Below, in pieces: positions 24,365-36,429 of a stretch of 64,000 nucleotides of DNA (within the stretch, counting starts at the first letter, position 1; each line of letters begins with the position of its first letter). A program made the translations under genes and the position numbers. This DNA comes from Desmodus rotundus (lineage: Eukaryota; Chordata; Mammalia; Chiroptera; Phyllostomidae): NCBI RefSeq assembly GCF_022682495.2, contig NC_071399.1, positions 54,056,873-54,120,872 on the forward strand. The letters are read 5' to 3'. Under the pieces are notes generated by a model, which saw only the letters and a list, made by a program, of their open reading frames with translations, made no database searches and had not been told where the DNA came from.

Positions 24365-24860
24365 CCTTACCTAAAGTGCTTGGTGGCTCCCCACTTCCTG
24401 CAGAACTAAATCCAAGGTCTTTTTCAATCTGACCCTAACCCCACTTCTGACTTACTCTCTTGTCCTTCTACTTCCATCTGTGTCTTTGCTACACTGTATC
24501 CTCTGTCTACAATGCCCTTTTCATCTTCATCTATTGACATTCTGTTCATTCTTCATGGCCCATCTCAAATGCTGCCTCCTTCAGCATTCCTGAAGGAGGC
24601 AATATAATTTGCCTGCCCCTGCTATCCTGTTAGAACATTCATTGTTTCTTCCTCTGCCTTCTAATGTCTTTGCCTTTTATAGCATCCAATTCTGTTTGCC
24701 TTATAATTAAGTTAGCTATTTATACAAATAGGCTTTATGCTCCTGGAAGCAACACACTGCATATTATTGATCTTTCTCAACTCCTTTCTCCTTCCATGCC
24801 TTGCCCAATATCCAGCATTGTTCCTTGCCAATAAATGCATGTTTACTGAATGAAGTAAAA
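24365..24860 (+). repeat. L2 3' region
   Basis: Order of blocks: GTGGCTCCCCACTTCCTGC, AATGCCCTTTTCATCTTC, CATCTCAAATGCTGCCTCC, AGCAACACACTGCATATTA and a final CCAATAAATGCATGTTTACTG. This is the usual order of an L2 3' end. It contains a small local inverted repeat, GCCTCCTTCAG against CTGAAGGAGGC (24572-24600). Confidence 0.72.
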
Positions 24861-27800
24861 AGTTGTCATAGATAGAAAAACTCAGTCATCAAAATAGCAA
24901 CCATTTGCTAACTCAAGGGGCCAATTAGGCAGTGGGCTATTCATTGGAAAATTCCAGATGTGGATCAAAACAGTTCCAATTAGATTTACATCTGTGCTAG
25001 ACCAAGAATAGCCTACAGAAATACTTGTTGGACTGTCCATCCATGTGGAATAGTGTTCCACTCATGTTTATTAGAATGCTCATCCTGGCACTGCCATGAT
25101 TTTTCTTAAAACCTTTGTCCATGAGCTATATGAAAAAAATAATTTAACTTGTATATGTGCACGAATGATGTATAACATATAGTTGAAGTCTATCTCTGTG
25201 GAATTTCTACCTCCACTCTATCTCAAGGCCAGGTTAGAATCTAAGAATTAATTGCCTGAGGGAGTTTCATTTCAAATAGAAACTTGGCTCAAGGGATCAA
25301 TTATAGGGAGCTCAGAGCTTTGAGCTCTGCCATGGGTTTGCTGTGCAGTTGGGAAAACTCATCCCCTTTCTTCAGACCTCAATCTTCTTATTCGTAAATG
25401 GAACTTCACCGTTTCTTTCTTCTCACAGGGCTGTTTGCATAGATGATGGTAGCTCATTACTGAAGCTCTTTGAAAAGATCGTATGGAATCCTGTTGGGTA
25501 CAGTTGGGAGGCTAACCTCCAGGCTTATGAAAGTGGATATTAAAACCATGCATCTGCTTGTTCCAGTCACTGGGTGCACATGAACAGTCCCTTAATTATA
25601 TTTATAACACTGCAGGTTTTTTTCTGAAGAAAGAAATTAAATTTGTTTTTTCAAATTTTACAAATGCAACTATGAGTTAATCCGCTTGAATGAATTTCAA
25701 ATCATAATTTGGATAATGTCGGGATGGCAATAAAACTTGTAATAGAGAGCGAGGGTGGGGAAAAGAGAAAGCAGGAGGGAGAGATTCAGACAGCTCTGAC
25801 TTTGTGCCTCTGGCTCTATTTGTTTCCCCTCTTTGCCCTTCAATCCTGCAGCATGTGTAAATCTTTCTGCTCCTCTTGGTTTAAATGAATCTGGCCAGGT
25901 GGCATTAATGCTTGTAAAAGTAAATGGAAACTGCAAGGACGATAGCAGTCTGTCACCTAGTTCAGGATTTTTCAATTCTTTGTGACTGTTATTTTATAGC
26001 TCACCTGTGCTTGAAACTAACCTTGCTCAAAATGGTGAGGGAAGATGCCCTCACCTTCCCTTCTTGCCCATGTTTTCCCACTTGGCTCATTTATTCCAGC
26101 AAGAACATGTGCCAGGTCCCACTCTTGGACCTTCCTGTGTAGAGTGAAGACTCCAATATGAATGGACCAGGCTCTGCTTTTAAGGAACCCTCTTATAAAC
26201 TGGATGGGCTTCAGTTTCTCAGGGGATGAGGCTTAGCCCAAGAATTAACATGTAATGATGCAGTTTTAAGAGTGGGATGAGTTTGGGGGAGGGCAAAGAA
26301 CTTTTGGCGTGCCTCAGAAGTCATGCCCTAAAGCTTATGTTGCCTGTTAATAAGACAGGACCTAATTGTACAATAAGAAATAATTTTGTCATGTTCATAT
26401 GATGACTAGGGAGGCCTTTGGGATGAGGTTAAATAATCCTTCCCTCAACACACATGTGTACACATGTGTGCACACATGCAGGGAGGTGAGGACCAACAAT
26501 CACTTTACACTTGTCTTAATCAGGGGACATTTGGTCACAATTTGTTCAAGCTGGCTTAGGCAAAAAGGAAAGTTTGTCTTATAATCCAGAAGCAGAGATG
26601 GCAGTGGGCCCCCAGGGGGCCGAATCCAGGAACTGAAGAGCAATGAGCAGCCATGGCAGCACCTCTGTGGAGCCTCAGGGTCTCTTCTTCCCTTGTCAGC
26701 TCAATTCACTTTTCTCTCCTTGAGGACTGGTTTTCTTAAGTCACACAAGCACCAAGTATAGCTTTCCTGATCTACCAGGAATCCCAGGGTCCTAGTGCCA
26801 GATCTCCCAAATAAGTGACTCTGATTGACCATTAGATTGACATACAGATGGCCATTTGGCCAAATTGTTCCAGTCATGTGACCACTTTTAGACTAATCTT
26901 GTTTGGCTGGGGTCTCAGCATAAGGATGGGGAAGCAGATTCTTGGAAAGAGAATGTACAGAGGGTAGAGAAAAGGGCATTTCTGGCACAACATTTAACTC
27001 CTGACCATTTATTAAGTAATTTTACAGATTTTCCAGGTTCTTTGCTTTTACATCTCTCTCTCTAACTTTAACCACAGCACTGCCTGTTGGCCCAGGGAAA
27101 AAAAATATTTCACTTTACTTCTTAATAACACCATAGTTTAACTAATGGTTTAACAAATAGGGGCTGATGTAAGAAATGTATGTTTCTCTCCTGAAGCCTA
27201 AAATTACATGGAACAGACCCCCCCAAAAATCCAAAACAAGTAAATCAAATAATTACATGTTGTGGTAAGAGAGAAAACAAAGTGTTGAGTTAGAAAAGAC
27301 GGGATAGGGAGGAGAGGATTTATCTTAGATGCACTTGCAGGAGGACTGCTCTGGGAGTTGACTGCTTAGTGGAGTTTGAAGGAGGCAATCATAAAAATGT
27401 TGGTGGGGAGGATGCACTAAAAAATATCTCAAACAGAGATGTAAACAGAGATGCACTCAAAGATGTAAATCCTTGAGGAGAAACAGAACTTAATTTGCTT
27501 TTAATTCCCAACATTCTGCATGTTCCAACTCTCCTATATGTTGGATAATTGAGAATTGGAAGGTCTTCTTTGGCAGACTCTATTAAGCTCTATTGCAAAA
27601 AATTAAATTATAGCAGATATACTCATATATTGCCTTGCTTAATTCAATCAACACTCAAGATAGCAGAATTACATTACCATAAAATAATCTGGCCATTTGC
27701 TTGGAGATAATTGTGTGTATAATATTTGGTATTCTTGGGTCTTGAGATCAGGGAGATATGAGTTGGGCCTTGTCTTTGTAATTTATGAGTTGTATAACTT

Positions 27801-28473
27801 TGGCCTAGTTACATGATTGCTCTGTGTGTCTTTGGTTTCTTCATCTCCCCATCTCAGTCTTCATCTCTGGCTCACAGAAATTTTTTAATGATACTTAGTT
27901 TATATTATATGAGGGAATGTATATAAATTGAGTAACGTGGTGTCTGACACTCACTACACATTAAAAGCAATAAAAGATTTGTTCACATCTCCTATGTATA
28001 TAAATCAAATTCTAACAAACTTCTTTTAACTGATCCTTTGGGAGTTCAATATACAAAAAAATTGTATAGTGAATACTTTGGAACACATAAGGGAGTGGAT
28101 CAAACATAGGAAGCTACTTTTAGTTCTCTCCAATTCCCTCAATGCAGAGAAAGGAGATTACCACCAGAAATTGAAGGGAATTCCTCAAATGGATGGGATT
28201 AGAAAGATCCCCCAAAACCACAGTCCAAAACCCACCTAGAAGAAAAGAACTGTAGAATAAGACAGACTCTGAACTCGGCTTCAGCAAATACCATGAACAG
28301 GAAGAGGGTTCTGGGGCAGTTGTTATTAATTGGATTGAAAACTGTGTTCAGATCAGAAGAGCTAGTGCAACTCTCACTAACCTCTTGCCCAGCAAGGTCG
28401 TCTAAAAAGCCTCTCGGGTGACTGGAGGGATTGAGAATGAAATAATCAAGATGACATCAAGAAAATTCCATGC
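24861..28473. other. Intergenic, mostly unassigned
   Basis: The MIR near 27750 is the only element I can call. The part at 26510-26990 resembles an old repeat (CAAGCTGGCTTAGGCAAAAA near 26550) of unknown class. No gene was seen. Confidence 0.4.
27745..27975 (+). repeat. MIR fragment
   Basis: TATAACTTTGGCCTAGTTAC, GTTTCTTCATCTCCCCATC and the tail GTGTCTGACACTCACTACAC recall MIR; diverged. Confidence 0.5.
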
Positions 28474-28690
28474 CCTATCTGGTATGGTTCAGTGGATTGA
28501 GGGCAGGCCCGTGAACCAAAGGGTCTCTGGTTCAAGTCTCAGTTAGGGAACATGCCTGGGTTGCCAGCCAGGTCAGGTCCCCAGCAGGGGGCACGTGGGA
28601 GACAATCACACATTGATGTTTCTCTTCCTCTCTTTCTCCCTCCCTTCCCCTCTGTCTAAAATAAATAAATAAAATCTTAAAAAAAAAGTT
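28474..28690 (+). mobile_element. VES-type SINE
   Basis: The head is degenerate (CCTATCTGGTATGGTTCAGT). The centre has CCCAGCAGGGGGCACGTGGG, the body ends CTCTGTCTAAAATAAATAAA, and an A-rich tail with a TAAA microsatellite follows. Confidence 0.88.
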
Positions 28691-28849
28691 CCAGACTTTA
28701 TGGGAGATACAAACGGGAGAGAAGGCAAGACCTTTCTCCCAGGAAGGAAATCAATGTAGTTCTTCATGGCTGGAGTATGATCCTCCTTACTTTGGCAATT
28801 GGGGGATGTCTTCAGCTCACCTGCCTGCTTCATGCCCAAATGTTACTGG

Positions 28850-30740
28850 GATGTACCCCTTATTAAGAACCCTTTCAAGGCAAGGTCTTCTGAGAAAACC
28901 AAACACAATTGCAGAAGAAACACTTGCCAGCTGCCTACACTGATCATGGTCTGAAAGGACAACCAATGAGTATCAGACATTTGAGAAAAACCACCAGCAT
29001 AAGAGAGAAGAACCAAGATTAACAAAATTGCTGATCTTGGAGGAAAAAGGGACAATTCAGGAAACAGAAGTGAAGCTAAAATAACAAAACTGGGAAGAAA
29101 GTATACTCATTGAAACACTAATAAAAATAGGCTGCTCTGAAAAACAAAAACCCAGAGAGCAAAGTTATAGTACAAAGTTAAAAATATGAAATAGAAAATT
29201 CAATAAAGGGTCTGAGCAATAAAATAAGTCCAATTAGTGATCTGGAAAATAAAGCTCAGGAAATTTATAAGAATTCAGAACAAAAATATATGGAGATGGA
29301 AAATGTAGGGAAAAATTAAAAGACAAAAACGATCAATCTCAGAAGGTCGTCCAAAACACCAACAGAACAGGAATTCCAGTGTCAGAGAACAGACAAAGGA
29401 AGGAAGGAAATAATTGAGGAAATATTTCTTCAAGTTAAAGAGACAGGAATCATCCATTTTAAAGGAGCCACTGAAAGCCAGTAGAACTAATGTTAAAAGA
29501 TTCACACCAGAAAATCCCAGCAAAATGAATAGATTCCAAGGATTAAAAAAAAATCTGAATGCATCCAGAGAGAAAAGAAAGTTTATTTCATGATAGTGGA
29601 TAAGTAAATATGGTCTTGCCTCTTGTTTGCATTTCCTTATCCTTTTTCCAGTAAGAGTACCCATTTTCCTTTTTTTTTTTTAAGGAGTGTTTTTTCTCTC
29701 CCCATGTCATTAGATGGAACTATAAATTATAGGGCCACCCGCTGGCCCACAAGGAGAGACCCAGGACCCAGACCTGAATAATCAGAGAATCCTACTCTAT
29801 GGCTTGAGTAATTAGCTCAGGGTGGACAGGGACTCCAAAGGGCTCACTCACAGTCCCTTCCAGGATTTTCTGCATGTGTTAATGGGCCATGTGGCTAAAG
29901 GGATGTTGGCTGCAGCTGTGTGTAGTTATCTTTCTTGTATAGAGAGGAAGCTTGTCACAGTAGTACAGACTGAGCCTCAGTTACAGAAACAGACAAAAAA
30001 GCCATAAGACTTGGAAAAGAATCCTGATGGCACTGTTTGGACCACTGGATTCAAGCCATGCTTGAGGCCAGCTCCACCTCTAACTTCCTAAGTATAAGGT
30101 GATAAATGTCCTACTTGCTGAAGCTAGCTTGCTTTTCTGTCAAATGTACCTGCAAAGGTATGAAAATTAGCCTGGAATCAGACTTCTTACTGCTGCACAG
30201 ATATTAGAAGACAAGGCAGGAAAATTTCAAAGTTCTGAAGAAAAATAATTTTGAACCTAGAATTTTATATTCATTTGAGGATATGTAATGACTCAGGAGG
30301 TTTTCCATTTGTAGAATTTCTCCAAAAGAATTCCTCAGGAATGTATTGCAGCAAAAAGACCAAATGGATTCAAGGAGGAGGAACATGTAACATGGAAAAT
30401 AGTATTGTGCAAAGTCATCAGTAAAAATTATAATTAATCTGAATAAATACTGATGCATGATACAAAATAGCCACAATAGTGTGGAACTAAAATTCTGAGT
30501 AACTGTGTCATGGGAAGGAGACACTGTTAGTGTACTAAGTATCACATATTTTTAGGTAGAAGCTACAGATTCTATATCTAGGCATTGATAGAAAAAATTA
30601 ATTGTCAAAATTTAATGGCCACCACTAGAAAAATAGAAATAAAATGTGTAATTCCAGACCATTAAAGAGGAAAAAGAATCTCAATCAGATAAAAGGCAAG
30701 TAGGGAAAAAAGCCAATAGCAAGATACATGAAAAGGGGGC
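28850..30740 (+). mobile_element. Ancient L1 / half-L1 (HAL1-like) ORF1 relic
   Basis: The A-rich plus-strand sequence keeps recognisable L1 ORF1-type blocks: 29160-29330 (coiled-coil part), 29500-29600 (the ATCCAGAGAGAAAAGAAAG segment that follows the RRM) and 30215-30300 (the GTTCTGAAGAAAAATAATTT segment). It is heavily decayed, and no frame is open. The stretch at 29690-30190 does not align by eye and may be a separate insertion. Confidence 0.5.
29690..30190. other. Unassigned segment inside the old L1 relic
   Basis: Its composition differs from the flanking A-rich L1 (GCTCAGGGTGGACAGGGACT and similar). It may be an inserted old LTR or DNA element; not named. Confidence 0.35.
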
Positions 30741-30747
30741 ATGCCTT

Positions 30748-30975
30748 GTCCAGTAAAGCTCAGCTGGTTGGGCGAAGCAAAAGGTCACTGGTTTGATTCC
30801 CAGTCAGAGAACTTGCCCGGGTTGCAGGTTTGGTACTGGGGAGCGTACTAGATGCAGCCGATTGATGTTTCTCTCTCATGTCAGCATTTCTCACTCTCTT
30901 TCTCCCTTCCTTCCCTTTCTCTAAAAACACATACATACATACATACATACATAAATACATAAAATATTTTTTAAA
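30748..30975 (+). mobile_element. VES-type SINE with (ATAC)n tail
   Basis: The tRNA-like head (CAGCTGGTTGGGCGAAGC; B-box-like GGTTTGATTCC) is followed by the GATGTTTCTCTCTC body. The A-rich tail has expanded into (ATAC)n at 30929-30957. It is inserted in the old L1 relic of this region. Confidence 0.87.
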
Positions 30976-31054
30976 AGAGAGAGAAAGCATAAAACAAGGA
31001 CTAAATCCAAACACAAGAGGGACCACAGTAGCATGTGAGCAGGTGAAATGCTGC

Positions 31055-31145
31055 TGCAATGTGAGTGCCATGAAGGCTGGATCCATGTTGGTTTAGGTCA
31101 CTGCTGAGTCCTTCAAAAAGTGTTTGTTCAATGAATGAATTGATA
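31055..31145 (+). repeat. L2 tail fragment
   Basis: GTGAGTGCCATGAAGGCTGG and GTTTGTTCAATGAATGAATT mark an L2 3' end lying between two old L1 relics. Confidence 0.5.
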
Positions 31146-31910
31146 GATATTCCAAGATTTGATTTAAAAAAAAATCCTGTTTAAAAACTGGATCTAAATT
31201 AAACAATTCACACATGCCACACGCATACACACTAAGGCTGAAAATAAAGGGATAGGAAAATATTTCCCAGGAAAAGGCTGACAGAAAGGGCAAATACAGC
31301 AAAATTAGTATCAGATAAAAAAATTCAAGGTCAAATGCATGTAAATGAGTCAATAACAATATTTTATATGTCTTTCTAGCTAGGAAGTGAAAACAAATTG
31401 ACTGAACTGATAAAAAAAGGTCAGTGAGGTGACCAGTTACAAAATTAACATGCACAAATTAATACCCTTTTTACATACTAGTAATAACCGATTAGAGAGA
31501 GATTGGAAAGGATAAAAGATCCAAATCACAAAAAACCTACAAAACACCATGAATCCTTATATAATAAACTTCACAAATGGGCAAGTCTGATAAAGAAAAA
31601 AGAACTATAAACTGATACTGAGAACATTACAGAGCAAAACATACAAATAAAAAGAAACAAAACAAAGTCTGAATAAAATAAGAAACATACTTCCTAAGTG
31701 AAATGACTCAATATTGGTAAAGATGACAATTATTTCTAAATCAGCCTACAAATTCAGAGCAATTCAAATAAAAACCCTAGAGTTTGATAAAATTCTTCTA
31801 AAATTAATATGTGGGGGTGGGAATGTATGAGAACAACTAAGAAACACTTTATGACATTAAAAAGGAAATACTTGCCCTATTCAATATCCAAATAGGCTAC
31901 AAAGTTATTT

Positions 31911-32126
31911 ATTTATTTATTTATTTTAAGGAGTTTATTTATTTTTAGAGAGAGGGGAAGGGAGGGAGAAAGAGAGGGAGAGAAATATCAGTGTGGGGAT
32001 GTCTCTCACACATCCCCAACTGGGGACCTGGCCCACAACCCACGTATGTGCCCTGACTGGGAATCGAACCAGTTACCCTTTGGTTTGCAGGCTGGCGCTC
32101 AATCCACTGAGTCACACCAGCGAGGG
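31911..32126 (-). mobile_element. VES-type SINE nested in an old L1 ORF2 relic
   Basis: The head GCCCTCGCTGGTGTGACTCA reads left from 32126. The centre includes CATACGTGGGTTGTGGGCC, and the tail is a (TTTA)n stretch on the plus strand. The L1 sequence resumes on both sides (GGCTACAAAGTTA against CAAAGTTTAGTAATTAAAAC). Confidence 0.9.
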
Positions 32127-32719
32127 CCAAAGTTTAGTAATTAAAACAGTGTGGTGTTGGTGCAAAGCTAAAAAATAGGTTACTAATACAGAATATGGGA
32201 TCCAGGAACAGAAGAATCAACTTACAGGACTTTTGCTTATGATAAAGATGGCATTTCAGTTAGTGGAGAAGCGATTCTCAAAAAGGTGTTCAGAAGATTA
32301 TCTATTCATTTTGAAAAATAAAGCTACATTTCAATCTTACAGCATCACAAAAGTAAATTACTGATATATTAAAGAGCTAATCATAAAATCTAACTATAAA
32401 ATATTGAAAGAAGATATAGGATACTTTTATTATCAGGTTGAAATGGAGGCCTTCATATGTAAGACATAGACCATACAATCAGAACTGAAAACAACGATGG
32501 ATCTGACTCAAAAACCAAAACAAACAAAACCCAAACTATTCTATGGGAAGCAATGTTTGAAAGATATAAATACACAAAAGATTGATGTATATAATACTTA
32601 AAGAAGTCATAAATCAACATACAATGACATAGAAAAATGGACAAGGAGTATAAACAGGCAATTCACAATGGAAAAAATATAAAAGGTCATTATGTATGTA
32701 AAAAATACTCAACATTATT

Positions 32720-32941
32720 GCCCTGGCCAGGTGGCTCAGTTGGTTGGAGCATCATCCTGTACACCAAGAGGTTAGGGGTTCAATTCCCAGTCAGGGCACA
32801 TATCTAGATTGCAGATTTGATTTCCTGGTCAGGGCGCTTACGGGGCGGGGCCAATTGATGTTTCTCTCTCACATCAATCTTTCTTTCTCTCTCCCCCTTC
32901 CTCTCTAAAATCAATAAACATATCTTCAGGTTAGGATTAAG
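32720..32941 (+). mobile_element. VES-type SINE nested in an old L1 ORF2 relic
   Basis: This well-preserved copy has GCCCTGGCCAGGTGGCTCAG, the B box GGTTCAATTCC, the GATGTTTCTCTCTCACATC body and ends in TCAATAAACATATCTTCAG. The flanks AAATACTCAACATTATT and AAATATTCACATTGTTA are the likely target duplication. Confidence 0.93.
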
Positions 32942-33015
32942 AAAATATTCACATTGTTAATAAAAGGGAAGTGCTAATTAAAATAAAGATGTGGTGTCAA
33001 GTTTTATCCATAATA

Positions 33016-33589
33016 AGTTGGACAAAAAGTTTGAAACATGGAAACCATTCAATAATGGCACATAGCTTTTGGCTGAAAATAGCCTCAAGACATGGCTTAA
33101 ACTGCCTTGAGGAGTTAGTGAATTTGTTATCTGACATAACCCAAAGAGGTACAGAAGTTCCAGGTATGGTACCTTCAGAGACTTGTAGTGACATTGGTGA
33201 TGCAGATTCTTCCTCTATCTTCGGTCTGCCAAATTTTATCCTAAGGTTTTTCTCTTATAGTGATGAAAGGGTTGAGGTGGTTCCAGATACCACATCCAGT
33301 CCTGATAAGGTTCAAAGAAAGAGGAAATCTTTTCTTGTGGCTGTTATAGAAGTGAGGAAATCTTTCCAGAAGTTTTTCCAGACAGATTTCCTTTTCTATT
33401 TTCTTAGCCTACGACTGGGACTTTGCCCATCCCTAAATCTAGCTTTAGAAGGAGGTAGAGTTCACCTTCATTACCTGGGAAGTTAATCACCAGGACTTCT
33501 CTAAGGAGGGTGAGGGGAAACTTGTACTCTCCCTGTTGATGGAAGAATGCATTGCCACAGTTTATTTCAAAATGTAAAATTTGCATATC
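33016..33589. other. Unclassified segment between two L1 relic parts
   Basis: This segment has a different base composition from the flanking L1 and holds an open frame of 171 codons (32971-33486, plus) that crosses the L1 border. It has no protein-family resemblance. Blocks such as AAATAGCCTCAAGACATGG and TTCCAGACAGATTTCC recall old interspersed repeats, so an ancient transposon is likelier than a gene. Confidence 0.35.
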
Positions 33590-34010
33590 TTTTGAATCAT
33601 CACTTCAGGCATCTATGCTACAGAAATACTGGCGTTGCATAAGAGACATTTACAAAGTAATTTATCGCAATGATGCTTATCTTAAAAATTGGATACCCTC
33701 TGAATATCTGCCAGTAGTGGAATGGTATATTCACACAATGCAATACACAGCAGCAGTTTCAAAAAATCTCTAAGCCGTAAGCAAAAAAACAAATCAGGTT
33801 ATAAAAATGCTACATTTATGTTATCAACACACATAAGCTACAACTATTTGCATACAAATGCATAGAAAAGGAACTTGAAGGATACATGCCTCACTTCTAA
33901 GGAGGAGAATCAGCGGTGGAATATGTAGATTCTTCTTTCAATTTTTTGCTTTGACTTTTTTTCTTACAATAGTGGCTTGGCCAATAAAGACATTTAAGTA
34001 TTTCACATAA
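33590..34010 (+). mobile_element. Ancient L1 3' end relic
   Basis: The order of blocks (CTACAGAAATACTGG, GTGGAATGGTATATTCACAC, AATGCAATACACAGCAGCAG, then a CTTTGACTTTTTTC stretch) is that of an old L1 ORF2 end and 3'UTR on the plus strand. It is probably the tail of the relic that starts further left. Confidence 0.5.
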
Positions 34011-34616
34011 TTAAAATGTCTGGAGGCAGGTTCTCCAGAGCATGTATGGGCAGCAGTCAGGGACATCACTGCCGGCTCCAGCTCTTTCTCTTTGTACTCA
34101 GCCATTCCTCAGCGTGTCAGCCTGTCGTTCTTAAGTTTGCTGCTCATGTTCCTAAACTTTCTCAGCTCACAATGCCCTTAGTGGTTCAGAATTTTTGTGC
34201 CTGGTACCACTAGGCCAAAAGAAATGTGCAACATTTCTATATATAGTAGGTTAGTCACACCCAAAGAATTTAATAAGTATTTATGTCCTAACAACCTAGC
34301 AGCCATTTGAAAAAAAAGAACACATACATTGAAAGAAAAATCATTTTTATTTGATTGGTCAATAACTACAATTACTTACAAATGGGATGGGTGTCCTTGA
34401 TGAGCAATGCACGACTTCTCAGACCTTACATTGCCTTTAATTCTTATTTCATATTGCTTTCCACACAGTACTTTTTAAAAATCACAGCAACTGCCAAAAA
34501 CCTAGCTTCATGAAGATATGATGTCATCCAAAGGAGTGTAGTGAGACCTAATATGGAAACTGCGAACTACCTAGATCTGGTAGTTGGCATGATGTTTGAC
34601 AGATGTTGGGTATTAC
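34011..34616. other. Intergenic, nothing recognised
   Basis: Single-copy-looking DNA between an L1 relic and a VES SINE. Confidence 0.45.
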
Positions 34617-34619
34617 TGT

Positions 34620-34836
34620 TTTTTTTTTCTTTAATTCTCATCTGAAGACTTTTTTTTATTGCTTTTAGAGAGACAGAAAGGGAGAGAGGGAGAGAAACAT
34701 CGATTGGCTGCCTCCTATATGCACTCGGGCTGAGGATCGAACCACAATCTAGGCATGTGCCTTGACCCTGGGAATTGAATCCACAACCTTATTTATGGGA
34801 CAAAGCTCCAACAAACTAAGCCACACTGGCTGGGGC
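34620..34836 (-). mobile_element. VES-type SINE
   Basis: The head GCCCCAGCCAGTGTGGCTTA reads left from 34836. The GTTTCTCTCCCTCTCTCCC body and a T-rich plus-strand edge follow. The flanks GGTATTACTG and GGTATCATTT may be the target duplication. Confidence 0.87.
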
Positions 34837-35034
34837 AGGTATCATTTTTAAAAACTTTCCCTCAAAAATTTACAGCTTGAGGCCTCTGTGAGTTTACTGT
34901 GGCACTCCAGGTGCCTCAGCATGTAGTCTGGGAACTGTGATTGCAAAATGGTCGCCTCAGCTCCAAAAATACATCTCTACACCACAATGTTCATGGAAGG
35001 AAGCAGTACAGGCTTTCTCATTAGTCCATGTTTT

Positions 35035-35480
35035 TTAAGAAATTCAAGTTTATTGAGATATAATTTCATACTCTAAAATACACCTATTTTGAGTGTATGG
35101 TTAGAAGAGTTTTGACAAATGTGTACATCTGTATAATTATCACCACAATCAAGATTCACAACATTTTTATCACCCCCAAAAGTTCCTTTGATCCCCTTCC
35201 CTCCAACCCCCAGCTATCACTGATCTACTTCCTATCACTCTAGATTAAATCAATTGTTTCTAGACCTTCAGAGAAATGGAACATACAGAATAGACGCTGG
35301 TGCTGCATGATGCTGTTGAGATTCATTGATGTTGCTGCATGTATCAGTACTACAGTTCATCCATTTTCATTGATGATTAACATTCCATTGTTTGAGTAGA
35401 CCACAATTTGTTTAGCTATTTACCTGCTGGCAAACATTTGTGTTGTTTCAAGTTTTGCCTATTATGAGTAAAGCATCTAT
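35035..35480 (-). mobile_element. Old L1 3' end (L1M-class)
   Basis: AATTCAAGTTTATTGAGATA at the left edge is the usual start (inverted) of L1M 3' ends. The rest, including CACCACAATCAAGATTCACA, a CCCCTTCCCTCC stretch and the block with TTCATTGATGATTAACATTC, reads backward through the 3'UTR into the end of ORF2. Confidence 0.8.
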
Positions 35481-35555
35481 GAACACTTAGGCACTTGGTG
35501 TGCACATGTGTTTTTCTCTTGGATTATTTATCATTCATTCATCTCTGTCTATTTT

Positions 35556-35556
<1 letters not shown>

Positions 35557-35606
<50 letters not shown>

Positions 35607-35608
35607 CT
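35557..35608 (+). repeat. (CTAT)n microsatellite
   Basis: Thirteen or so CTAT units, uninterrupted to 35605. The overlapping YLSIYLSI frames are products of this repeat. Confidence 0.97.
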
Positions 35609-36429
35609 ATCTATGTGACAGTAAAATTATTTCCAGAAGTCTCCCAGAAGACCTTCACTCATGTGTCACTGGACTGTCCTGGGTCACCCTCATACTCCTC
35701 ATTCTAGAAAGAGAAGTGGGGTCACCTTGAAACAATTAGTTCACCTCCTTTGGAGCTGGGGGCTGAGGTTCTCCCTGGAGCAACTTTCCTCCCCAAATAA
35801 AATTGGAGTCATGTAAACACAAGAATAAGGGGCGGGGGTGGCTTTTGAGTATGGAGTCAACCATGTCTGCCTCTTTACTTTATCTGTGGGTGTTTTTACG
35901 ACAGAATATGCTAGTGGCATTTACTTATCACAGTAGGAGCCTTTTCTCTGACACAAAGGTGCTTAAGCAGATCTGTTGCCTACAGATATTCAACAGTTCT
36001 AGAAATAAGACAAGAAGAGAAAAACATAAAAAACCTTGACAGATAGAGAATTGCTCTGGGGAATATGATATGAGGGCACGAGTGTCATGTGGAGAGATTT
36101 TACCAACTGGCTGCCAGATGTGGGCCTGCCATGGGCTGAGGCGCAGCTGGTCTGCCCTGCAGTAAATCAGATGTGGGAGGCAAGTGCCATCTGGCACATA
36201 AAGTTGGCAGAGCCTGGAAAGACAAGTTAACTCACGTGTGAAGTTATTATTATTATGGATCCACATGAATGGAGCCCTGGCACCTGCAGCATCTTGAGCT
36301 GCCTTCCCCTCAGGGCACCTCTTCTGCTGCTGCTACAGAGGGGCTCCCTGCGCTCTTCTTTAGTCAGAACTGGCTGGGCTTGAGTGGCCAGAAGGTAAAG
36401 GAGCACTGGCCCTTTAACCAGCCCTCACT
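35609..36429. other. Intergenic, nothing recognised
   Basis: No repeat or gene was identified between the CTAT microsatellite and the L2 tail. Confidence 0.45.

Larger units (their letters stand above)
31160..33015 (+). mobile_element. Ancient L1 ORF2 relic, cut by two VES SINEs
   Basis: Decayed reverse-transcriptase-to-C-terminus sequence of an old L1 lies on the plus strand. Blocks around 31430 (CCAGTTACAAAATTAACATG), 31730-31830, 32130-32260 (AAAACAGTGTGGTGTTGG) and 32620-32710 follow the usual L1 order. VES copies at 31911-32126 and 32720-32941 interrupt it. All frames are closed. Confidence 0.65.

Noticed and set aside
24572..24600. Inverted repeat GCCTCCTTCAG / CTGAAGGAGGC as a possible regulatory hairpin
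   Set aside because: It lies inside an L2 fragment and is probably a chance local inversion; no other support.
32971..33486. Plus-strand 171-codon ORF
   Set aside because: It spans the border of an old L1 relic and an unclassified repeat-like segment and has no protein-family resemblance.
35495..35730. ORFs with YLSIYLSIYLSI repeats
   Set aside because: Translation of the CTAT microsatellite.
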